Source: JABFRJ01 sp964389095 (GTDB taxonomy: Bacteria; Pseudomonadota; Alphaproteobacteria; Rhizobiales; Hyphomicrobiaceae). Taken from it: a stretch of DNA of 7,620 bases. The stretch spans positions 1 through 7,620 of the forward strand of contig CAYMEB010000231.1 of assembly GCA_964389095.1 (NCBI GenBank), written 5' to 3'. Positions 1-5,265 of the stretch are shown here, in pieces. The stretch's first letter is position 1; each line of letters starts with the position of its first letter. The notes under the pieces were generated by a model that was given only the letters and a program-made list of their open reading frames with translations, was not told the DNA's origin and searched no databases. The position numbers were made by a program, and so were the translations under genes.

Positions 1-22
1 CCCAAAGCCGCCGCCTGAGCCA

Positions 23-436
23 TCAGGCCGTCACCAAGATTTGGCGATAGCTCTGGGCGATGTGCGGTTCGAACAGCGGCCAGTTGACCGGCTTGAGCAG
101 GTAGGAGCTGGCGCCTGCGGCCAAGGCATTCTGCATGTCGGCCGAATCCTCGCGCGTCGTACAGACGACGATGGGAATGTGCCGCGTTGCAGGAAACGCC
201 CTCAGGCACTGGATCAGGGTCAGCCCGTCGATGTTGGGCATGTCGAGGTCGACGATCGCAAGGTCGAAGTCCTTCGCACGCGCCAGGTCCCACGCGGCAC
301 GGCCGTCTTCCGCGAGTTCGGATGTGCAGTTGAGCCGGAGCAGACGCTTCGGCACGACTGCCCGCATGATCGGGTCATCGTCGACGACGAGAACACGGCA
401 AGTCCGGATCGCCGCTGAATTTGACGACTGAGCCAT
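23..436 (-). CDS. Single-domain CheY-like response regulator
   Basis: The 137-residue protein is one receiver domain with no output domain. It should accept a phosphoryl group from a kinase or HPt domain and act through protein contacts in the cytoplasm. Visible receiver residues are the acidic pair Asp19-Asp20 in VLVVDDDP, the phosphoacceptor Asp63 in AIVDLDMP, the switch Thr93 in VVCTTRED and Lys115 in LLKPVN. The length suits a stand-alone receiver with a short N-terminal tail. I chose the ATG at 436; an in-frame GTG at 448 would add four residues, and neither has a clear Shine-Dalgarno. The gene is divergent from the hybrid kinase starting near 594, with about 157 bases between, so it is a natural candidate to receive phosphate from that kinase's C-terminal HPt. 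The pairing is inferred from position only. The receiver call itself is secure. Confidence 0.93.
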   Translation of the reverse strand: MAQSSNSAAIRTCRVLVVDDDPIMRAVVPKRLLRLNCTSELAEDGRAAWDLARAKDFDLAIVDLDMPNIDGLTLIQCLRAFPATRHIPIVVCTTREDSADMQNALAAGASSYLLKPVNWPLFEPHIAQSYRQILVTA

Positions 437-593
437 TGTATCAACCACGAACTCGCATCGATCTGCTCTCGAACGTTGGTCCTAACCTTCAAAGCCTTAA
501 AGAGGCGCTACTTGGTTTGGGCGGCGCCGCGGCAATGGAAGATCAACTTCCAGCGCTCACAGTGATTGCTTGGGTTTGCCGCGGCCGTGTCAG

Positions 594-1406
594 ATGCGTT
601 GGTTCCACAGTTCTATTCGCAACAAGATCACCATCGTCGTCGTGGCGGCGGTGTTCCCGGCCGTGGCGCTGGTGGCCGCGTTCTCTGCATGGCGAGAAAC
701 CACCCATCGTGTCGAGGGCAAGCGCAGCGAGATGGCCGGTATCGCCGCCGCACTCGCGTCGACGGTGGCTTCGGCCGTCGCGCGCAATGAGCGGCGCGAC
801 ATCGCCGACTCGCTCAAGGGCATTTCGGCGATCTCCACCGTCTCGTACGTGGGTGTAGTCGATGCGAAAGGCAACCTCCTGTTCGGGTTCGGCGACGGCG
901 CGATCGTCACTTCGACGACCGAGCGCGGCAGCGTCTTCAGCGTCAAGACGCAGGTCTCCGAAGCTGCAATCATGAGTGGAGGGGAGGCGGTCGGCACACT
1001 GCTGCTGGTCTACGACCTCAGCGAGGTGGTTGCAGCCGCCATGCGCAGCTCCCTGAACGGCTTGGCAGGTGCCTTCCTGGCCGCGGCCGCGGGTGTCGCG
1101 CTTGCGGGACGGGTCCAGCGGGTGATTACCGGTCCGATCCGCCAGCTGACACAGGCGATGCGGCGCGTGCGTGAGACCAAGGACTTTTCCGAAGCCGTCC
1201 CCCGCGTCTCCCAGGATGAGACCGGGACCCTCGTCGAGACCTTCAACGACATGCTCGCCGAGATACGCTCGCGGGACAATGCGCTCGCCATGCATCGCGA
1301 GAGACTGGAACGGACCGTCACGCTGCGCGCACACAGGAACTGGCCGTGGCCAAGACCGCCGCCGAGAGCGCCAATGCCGCGAAATCGGTGTTTCTGGCCA
1401 ACATGA
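594..1406 (+). CDS. Hybrid histidine kinase, N-terminal sensor part (TM-sensor-TM-HAMP), frameshifted before HisKA
   Basis: This reading frame holds the sensing half of a membrane hybrid kinase. Residues about 12-32 form a first membrane segment. Residues 33-153 are a predicted extracytoplasmic sensor domain that I do not recognise as a named fold. Residues 154-172 form a second membrane segment, and about 172-226 a HAMP linker (ITGPIRQLTQAMRR ... DETGTLVETFNDML). A coiled coil follows (MHRERLERTV), typical of the linker into HisKA. After Arg245 the frame turns into W/P/R-rich text and stops at 1404-1406, while the expected continuation RTQELAVAKTAAES is in another frame. The start is the ATG at 594, directly before the membrane segment; a TTG at 570 is possible and no strong ribosome site is seen for either. 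As read, the product lacks all catalytic domains. It is probably the front of a 911-residue kinase broken by a two-base insertion or a sequencing error. Confidence 0.8.
   Translation: MRWFHSSIRNKITIVVVAAVFPAVALVAAFSAWRETTHRVEGKRSEMAGIAAALASTVASAVARNERRDIADSLKGISAISTVSYVGVVDAKGNLLFGFGDGAIVTSTTERGSVFSVKTQVSEAAIMSGGEAVGTLLLVYDLSEVVAAAMRSSLNGLAGAFLAAAAGVALAGRVQRVITGPIRQLTQAMRRVRETKDFSEAVPRVSQDETGTLVETFNDMLAEIRSRDNALAMHRERLERTVTLRAHRNWPWPRPPPRAPMPRNRCFWPT
1324..1335 (+). other. Frame-change site in a GC/AC dinucleotide tract
   Basis: The coding frame moves here from the HAMP/coiled-coil frame to the HisKA frame. The 12 bases alternate strictly between pyrimidine and purine (tgcgcgcacaca). Deleting one GC unit yields LERTVTLRTQELAVAKTAAES, which matches the usual heptad of HAMP-to-HisKA linkers (L..xxVxxRTxEL). 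A one-base loss that adds a residue is the alternative and fits the heptad less well. Short dinucleotide repeats are prone to slippage and to sequencing or assembly error, and the sequence alone cannot separate these. Confidence 0.75.
1335..1348 (+). promoter_or_regulatory. SD-like AGGA and GTG start at the kinase frame break
   Basis: AGGA at 1335-1338 lies seven bases before the GTG at 1346, in the frame of the kinase half. The spacing is good for a ribosome site, inside the end of the upstream frame (stop at 1404-1406). It could support restart or coupled translation of the catalytic half. AGGA is short and common, so chance is quite possible. Confidence 0.35.
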
Positions 1407-3331
1407 GCCACGAAATCCGTACGCCGATGAATGGCATCCTCGTCATGGCGGAGCTGCTGGCCGCGGGGCAGTCCGACCCCCGATTCCAGCGCTATTGTTC
1501 GGTGATCCTGCGATCCGGCCAGACTCTGATGGCGATCATCAATGACATCCTGGACCTCTCCAAGATCGAGGCTGGCGGATTGAAGATCGAAAAGGTTCCG
1601 ATCCGCCCCGCGGAGATCGCCGGCGACGTCGCAGAGTTGTTCCTCGAGCGCGCGCGGGCGAAGGATCTGGATCTGGCCGTCCTGGTCGATCCCGCGGCCG
1701 ATCGCGAGATTCTGGGCGACAGCGTGAGGCTCCATCAGATCCTCGCGAACCTGGTCGGAAATGCCATCAACTTCACAGAGGCAGGCGGCGTGACCATTCG
1801 CGTCGAACGCGATGGCAATGACCTGCGCTTTGCCGTCCGCGACACCGGAATCGGCATTCCCGCGGATCGCTTGACCGAGATCTTCAAGCCCTTCGTGCAG
1901 GCCAGCGACGCCACGACCCGCCATTTCGGAGGCACCGGGATCGGGCTCACCATTTCTCGGCGGCTGGTCGAGGCGATGGGAGGTGCCCTCGACGTCCGCA
2001 GCACAGTGGGGCGGGGTTCGGAGTTCTTTTTCTGGTTGCGCGGGGTGGTGCCAAGCGAGGCTGAGCCGGAGGTTCGCGCTGTGCCAGGCACCGAAGCGCC
2101 GCTCGAGTGTCTCATCGACTTGCGCGCCGGGCCGGCGCGGCGGGTTCTGGCCGAGACGGTCCGGCGGATGTCGCCGGGTATCCGTATTGTCGAAGACGCC
2201 GAGAGCGTGGGTCCGACATCCGGTGGCGGCCGCCTGCGACTGACATCGGTGGATCGGCTCGTCGCAGCCGGGACGGCGACGCCACCCGCAGAGGATGTCG
2301 TCATCGCCGTTGCCCCGATCGGCGACCGCAGGGCGGAGCAGCTTCTCGCCGAGGGTCGCATCCACGCCGTGATGGAGCACCCTGTCGGGACGTTGGCCTC
2401 GCGCACTCTCTTGTCCGACGCGCTCGCGGGGCGGAGCCTGCGTGGTTCGGGTCAACAGGCCGTTCACGGCGCCGATGCCGCGGCTTCAGCCAGCTTCGCC
2501 GGCCGAACCGTGCTGGCGGTCGATGATCTGGAGATCAATCGCGAGATCCTGGGCGAAGTGCTCCAACGCCTGGGGATCGCCGTAGAGTATGCCGAAAGCG
2601 GCGAAGCTGCGCTCGAACGCCTCGAGAAGGGTCGTTACGACTTGGTGTTCATGGACGCGAGCATGCCCGGTCTCGACGGGTTCGAGACGACGGAACTTTT
2701 GCGTGCCCGGGAGGCGGCAACCGGTCGCACGCGCGTACCCGTCGTGGCTCTCACCGCCCACGTGATCGGCGAGAAGGCGACGCGCTGGCGCACCTGCGGA
2801 ATGGACGACTACATCTCGAAGCCGTTCCGAATGGAGACGGTTCACGCGTGTCTGACGCGTTGGATCGGCCAAGCAGCGGTGGCGTTGCCGCCCCCACCTG
2901 CGTCGGAGCCGGCTGTGGATGCAACCGTACCGGCGCAGCCGGCATGGGGAGATCTGGTTCTCGTCGACGAGGCCGTTCTGTCCGGGATCGCCGAATTCGA
3001 TGACGAGAACGGCGGCTTGGTCCGGCGTGTCGTGGGGTTGTACCACCAGCATGCGCCAACGGCGCTGAGCAGAGTGGCGCTTGTGCGCGGGACAGCGGGC
3101 AGTGAGCTTGCATCGGCAGCCCACGCACTGCGCTCTCTGAGCCGCAACATCGGAGCGGTCAGGGTCGCGGAGATCTGCGGGGCGATCGAGGCTGCGGCTG
3201 AAGCCGGGTCTCTTCCCGATCACTCGTGCTGGACGGACCTCGAAGCGGCGCTCGCGGCCACGCTGGACGAGCTGGAGCGTCGCTTTCCCGCCGAAAGCTC
3301 GTCGAAGCCCGGGGTGAGCACCGTAGCCTGA
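1346..3331 (+). CDS. Hybrid histidine kinase, catalytic part (HisKA-HATPase-receiver-HPt)
   Basis: The frame encodes the catalytic half of a hybrid sensor kinase. Numbering below is for the repaired 911-residue protein. HisKA carries His272 in NMSHEIRTPMNG. The HATPase domain (about 373-485) has an N-box at Asn385/Asn389, DTGIG from Asp416 and GGTGIGL from Gly445. Residues about 500-637 look like a degenerate receiver without the phosphoacceptor. A complete receiver follows, with Asp643-Asp644, phosphoacceptor Asp687 in VFMDASMP and Lys742 in SKPF. A C-terminal HPt has His843 in AHALRSLSRNIGA. This predicts a His-Asp-His relay that exports phosphate, plausibly to the divergent single-domain regulator. 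The HPt motif differs from the usual AHxLKG by Arg-Ser in place of Lys-Gly. The GTG at 1346 has an AGGA seven bases upstream, so independent translation as a soluble 661-residue kinase is possible. Fusion with the upstream HAMP frame is the more conventional architecture. Confidence 0.92.
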   Translation: MAKTAAESANAAKSVFLANMSHEIRTPMNGILVMAELLAAGQSDPRFQRYCSVILRSGQTLMAIINDILDLSKIEAGGLKIEKVPIRPAEIAGDVAELFLERARAKDLDLAVLVDPAADREILGDSVRLHQILANLVGNAINFTEAGGVTIRVERDGNDLRFAVRDTGIGIPADRLTEIFKPFVQASDATTRHFGGTGIGLTISRRLVEAMGGALDVRSTVGRGSEFFFWLRGVVPSEAEPEVRAVPGTEAPLECLIDLRAGPARRVLAETVRRMSPGIRIVEDAESVGPTSGGGRLRLTSVDRLVAAGTATPPAEDVVIAVAPIGDRRAEQLLAEGRIHAVMEHPVGTLASRTLLSDALAGRSLRGSGQQAVHGADAAASASFAGRTVLAVDDLEINREILGEVLQRLGIAVEYAESGEAALERLEKGRYDLVFMDASMPGLDGFETTELLRAREAATGRTRVPVVALTAHVIGEKATRWRTCGMDDYISKPFRMETVHACLTRWIGQAAVALPPPPASEPAVDATVPAQPAWGDLVLVDEAVLSGIAEFDDENGGLVRRVVGLYHQHAPTALSRVALVRGTAGSELASAAHALRSLSRNIGAVRVAEICGAIEAAAEAGSLPDHSCWTDLEAALAATLDELERRFPAESSSKPGVSTVA

Positions 3332-3494
3332 AGCTGCCCTTCTGGCACCCTTTCACCGCCGATCCCGTCGCAAAAATGCGCACATTGCGCCTCGGGTCGC
3401 GGGTGCTTGCAGTGATTGCAAACAGAAATGTTTCAACCCGGCACTGCAGTTAACCGTCCGGAAAGCCGGTCCTGGCACAGTCGCACCAGTTGAA

Positions 3495-3511
3495 CTCCGC
3501 CGACTGCGGAG
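3495..3511. repeat. Small perfect hairpin before the 165-aa gene
   Basis: CTCCGC (3495-3500) and GCGGAG (3506-3511) form a 6-bp stem with a 5-nt loop, 39 bases before the start of the next gene. No T-run follows on the plus strand, so it is not a convincing terminator for the kinase gene. It could be a leader hairpin or an operator. The rest of 3332-3550 holds only a second small palindrome, ttgca-gtgat-tgcaa at 3407-3421, and no clear promoter. Confidence 0.35.
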
Positions 3512-3550
3512 AATGGGATCGCGCCAGAGGGTTGCAGAGGGAGTAGGCCG

Positions 3551-4048
3551 ATGGTCGTCGCGAAGACGGGTTTCTTCAAGTGGTATTGGACTCTGCTCAA
3601 AGAGACATTCGGAAGTGCGCCGAGCTCGGTTCCGACCCCGGTCCTGCGTGAGCGGGTCCCCGTGGTGACCGTGGCGCAGGAGGAAGCCGCCCCGTCGATC
3701 GCTGCTGCAGGGGAGGTTCAATCCCGAGAAAGCCCCGAGGAAGTCCTGCCCGCATTCATGCGCCCGTCCGTGGCGCGCAATCTTTCAGCCCAGCTCCATT
3801 CAGTGGCGCGCCTGAATACGCCGCCCGGTCGCAAGCCGCGAACCGGCAGCGGTATCGCTTCTTCGGTCAAGGAAATTCCGGTGAAGTCCGAGGCCGGGGC
3901 TAAACGTCAGCCGGTTCGTCGTCAGGTCTGGATCGCAGCCCGCCCGGTCCGCCAGCCCCTGCCGGCAAACGTGGTCGCCCTGCCATTGTCGGATCGCGCC
4001 CCTGCCCGTTCTGGCAGCGCCACACCTCAATCGCAGATCGCCGCCTGA
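3551..4048 (+). CDS. Hypothetical basic, low-complexity protein
   Basis: I do not recognise this 165-residue protein. The start is well supported: GAGGGAG at 3537-3543 sits seven bases before the ATG. The first 20 residues (MVVAKTGFFKWYWTLLKETF) are aromatic and amphipathic and could form a membrane-associating helix, though they are not a convincing signal peptide. The remainder is rich in Pro, Ala, Arg, Ser and Val without a hydrophobic core pattern, and looks disordered and basic toward the C-terminus (KRQPVRRQVWIAARPVRQPL). No catalytic motif or domain is visible. It follows the kinase gene after 219 bases and meets the minus-strand gene tail to tail with 18 bases between stops, so it is probably a single transcription unit. 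Such proteins are often lineage-restricted; that is an expectation, not something shown here. Confidence 0.7.
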   Translation: MVVAKTGFFKWYWTLLKETFGSAPSSVPTPVLRERVPVVTVAQEEAAPSIAAAGEVQSRESPEEVLPAFMRPSVARNLSAQLHSVARLNTPPGRKPRTGSGIASSVKEIPVKSEAGAKRQPVRRQVWIAARPVRQPLPANVVALPLSDRAPARSGSATPQSQIAA

Positions 4049-4066
4049 CGGCTCGGGGGGAGACTG

Positions 4067-4825
4067 CTAAGCGGCTCGTCGCGCCGCGATCTCTGCCCGC
4101 CACGTCACCGGCGCTTCAGCCACCAGCCCGAGCGCCGCTGTCGCGTGCACCATGGGCAACGTGGTCGGGTCGATGCTCCACTTTGCAGCGAGCTGCATGA
4201 TGTGCTGCTCGGTCGGATAGATCAGGATTTCGCCGCCGGCATCGCCCTTGCGACCGCGAACGCCTCGCAACTCGAAGAGTTTCAGCCCCAGGGCCTTTTC
4301 TTCTTTGGTCGGCCGTCCCTTGTTCCAGATCACGCCTTCGTCGCCGATCGCGAATGCGCGCGCCATCTTCCCGTCGATGACACGCGCCCAGGCAAAATGG
4401 TCGATCATCGGGTGGCTGGAGTAGTACTGCACTTCAGAGAAGTGCCGGCCGAGGTCGACGAGGAACGTCACGCTCTTGTCGACGAAGCGACGCCCCAGTG
4501 GCGCCGGTAGGGAGAGCCCCGCCACGAAGATCCAGCCGTTGACCGGCGGCGAGACGAAGACGCACTTCTCCCCCAGCTGGTTGTCGTAGACGGCGCCCAG
4601 CCCGGAGCGCCAGTTTGCGGGGCGGGGAGCGCCAAGTCCCAGGATGGATGCGACAACTTTTGGATCGCGGGCGCGCACGGCCAGCCAGGCCATCTTGTAG
4701 CCGAAAGCGGCGGGAAGGTCCGGTGAGGTGTCGAACACCACGCGCTCGTCCCGCAATCGCGGCATGAAGTAGTGCCATGCGATCGCGATCGTGGCGAGCG
4801 TCATGACGATGACGACCAGCTCCAT
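4067..4825 (-). CDS. Hypothetical protein with N-terminal membrane anchor
   Basis: A 252-residue protein of unknown function. It opens with a hydrophobic stretch, residues 1-20 (ELVVIVMTLATIAIAWHYF), followed by basic MPRLRDER, so it is probably a one-pass membrane-anchored protein. The rest has the mixed composition of a folded domain. Distinctive segments are WRSGLGAVYDNQLGEK, FVSPPVNGWIFVAGLSLP, VQYYSSHPMIDHFAWARVIDG, FAIGDEGVIWNKGRPTKEEK and IYPTEQHIMQLAAKWSIDP. I cannot assign a fold or activity. The frame is open upstream to 5185, but that part reads as Arg/Pro-rich non-coding text and the membrane segment begins at this ATG, so 4825 is the natural start. An AGGG lies close upstream. 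The gene ends 18 bases from the convergent 165-residue gene and diverges from thrS across 440 bases. Confidence 0.82.
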   Translation of the reverse strand: MELVVIVMTLATIAIAWHYFMPRLRDERVVFDTSPDLPAAFGYKMAWLAVRARDPKVVASILGLGAPRPANWRSGLGAVYDNQLGEKCVFVSPPVNGWIFVAGLSLPAPLGRRFVDKSVTFLVDLGRHFSEVQYYSSHPMIDHFAWARVIDGKMARAFAIGDEGVIWNKGRPTKEEKALGLKLFELRGVRGRKGDAGGEILIYPTEQHIMQLAAKWSIDPTTLPMVHATAALGLVAEAPVTWRAEIAARRAA

Positions 4826-4874
4826 GGCTGCCCTGCTGCCTCCATTGCGACTCGAAGCGGCCGCGACGGCACTC

Positions 4875-4904
4875 GTGTAGCCTGGGGGCGGGGCGAGGTC
4901 GCAA
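4875..4904 (-). promoter_or_regulatory. Candidate promoter for the 252-aa gene
   Basis: On the minus strand TTGCGA (4904-4899) and CTACAC (4880-4875) are separated by 18 bases, giving a transcript start near 4868 and a leader of roughly 40 bases. Both hexamers are only partial matches to sigma-70 consensus, so this is a weak call. Confidence 0.25.
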
Positions 4905-4944
4905 GAGGATGGAGGAAGGTCGCCCAAGATTCCAGTGGATGAAC

Positions 4945-4997
4945 CTGCCAGCCGCGCGGTCGCCGGGCGGGGTGCCGTCTGACAGCGCGGCTGGCAG
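4945..4997. repeat. Perfect 13-bp inverted repeat
   Basis: The arms ctgccagccgcgc (4945-4957) and gcgcggctggcag (4985-4997) are exact reverse complements, with 27 bases between them. There is no T-run on either side, so an intrinsic terminator is unlikely. It could be a paired binding site for a DNA-binding protein acting on the divergent genes, a structured RNA leader, or a small dispersed palindromic repeat. Confidence 0.6.
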
Positions 4998-5178
4998 TGG
5001 AGCGGACGCACCCGAAGAGGGCGTGGGCGCATCCGTCGTCTCGTCCGGCGCAGGGCGCCGAAGCCGTGCTGGTCGGGCCAGACGGCTGGTCGCACCATTG
5101 AACCTCGTCTAGATGAAAAATCGGTAAAGGTTGGGATGTGTGCGCGATCGGGCCGCATGCGCTCGGCGGCTGTACTTC

Positions 5179-5208
5179 TTGACACCCCGGCGCGGCGGGG
5201 GGCAGAAC
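5179..5208 (+). promoter_or_regulatory. Candidate thrS promoter
   Basis: TTGACA at 5179-5184 is an exact sigma-70 -35 hexamer. Eighteen bases on, CAGAAC (5203-5208) matches only three -10 positions. A start near 5215 would give a leader of about 50 bases that begins just before the anticodon-like hairpin. The poor -10 keeps confidence low. Confidence 0.4.
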
Positions 5209-5219
5209 GCGCCGGTCAA
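5179..5219 (+). promoter_or_regulatory. GC-rich upstream hairpin in the thrS leader or promoter
   Basis: CCGGCGCG (5187-5194) pairs perfectly with CGCGCCGG (5208-5215) around a 13-nt loop. TTGA (5179-5182) pairs with TCAA (5216-5219) after a 4-nt bulge on the 5' side. If transcription starts upstream, this is a stable leader stem, placed like the upstream stem-loop of the E. coli thrS operator. If the TTGACA is the promoter, the same bases are not transcribed. Its loop has no GGU, so it is not itself an anticodon mimic. Confidence 0.45.
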
Positions 5220-5230
5220 AACCCATCTTA

Positions 5231-5247
5231 CCTGCATGGTTGGCAGG
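5231..5247 (+). promoter_or_regulatory. tRNA-Thr anticodon-arm-like hairpin, putative ThrRS operator
   Basis: CCTGC (5231-5235) and GCAGG (5243-5247) form a perfect 5-bp stem closing a 7-nt loop, ATGGTTG. This is the geometry of a tRNA anticodon arm. Aligned to tRNA positions 32-38, the loop has U33 and G34-G35-U36, and GGU is an anticodon of tRNA-Thr. Base 37 is U, where tRNAs have a purine. The hairpin ends seven bases before the AGGAGG of thrS. In E. coli, ThrRS binds an anticodon-like stem-loop upstream of its own start codon and blocks ribosome binding, so the same kind of control is inferred here. The structure is seen directly; binding by ThrRS is not shown. Confidence 0.55.
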
Positions 5248-5254
5248 AGTTGAG

Positions 5255-5260
5255 AGGAGG
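5255..5260 (+). promoter_or_regulatory. Shine-Dalgarno of thrS
   Basis: A full AGGAGG lies five bases before the ATG at 5266, which fixes the thrS start. It is close enough to the hairpin at 5231-5247 for a protein bound there to hinder the ribosome. Confidence 0.85.
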
Positions 5261-5265
5261 CGCTC

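Larger units (their letters stand above)
4826..5265. other. 440-bp divergent intergenic region
   Basis: This gap separates the divergent 252-residue gene and thrS. I see no convincing gene in it on either strand. It contains a possible minus-strand promoter (4875-4904), a perfect 13-bp inverted repeat (4945-4997), a 6-bp GC hairpin with a 3-nt loop (5046-5060), an A-rich stretch at 5111-5129, a TTGACA element (5179-5184) inside a larger hairpin, and an anticodon-arm-like hairpin just before the thrS ribosome site. The A-rich stretch has TTGAAC at 5098-5103 upstream, a weak alternative thrS promoter. Confidence 0.7.

Noticed and set aside
421..858. 145-codon plus-strand frame across the regulator-kinase gap
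   Set aside because: The first part looks mildly protein-like, but the start is a TTG without a ribosome site and most of it is out of frame inside the kinase gene.
1010..2467. 485-codon open frame on the minus strand opposite the kinase
   Set aside because: It is antisense to strongly conserved HAMP, HisKA and HATPase motifs and rich in His/Arg/Gln/Asp shadow composition.
3443..3456. TTAACC as a possible CtrA box
   Set aside because: Only one TTAA half-site is present and the second half at the required spacing is missing.
5046..5060. 6-bp GC hairpin with a 3-nt loop upstream of thrS
   Set aside because: It is perfect but short, in very GC-rich sequence, with no T-run or neighbouring signal; not called as a separate element.
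4826..5185. N-terminal extension of the 252-residue protein to a start at 5185
   Set aside because: The extension is Arg/Pro-rich without domain character and would place the membrane anchor inside the protein; the ATG at 4825 fits better.
5179..5265. T-box riboswitch controlling thrS
   Set aside because: The leader is too short, has no T-box sequence and no terminator/antiterminator pair. The GGU is an anticodon, whereas a T-box specifier would show a Thr codon (ACN).
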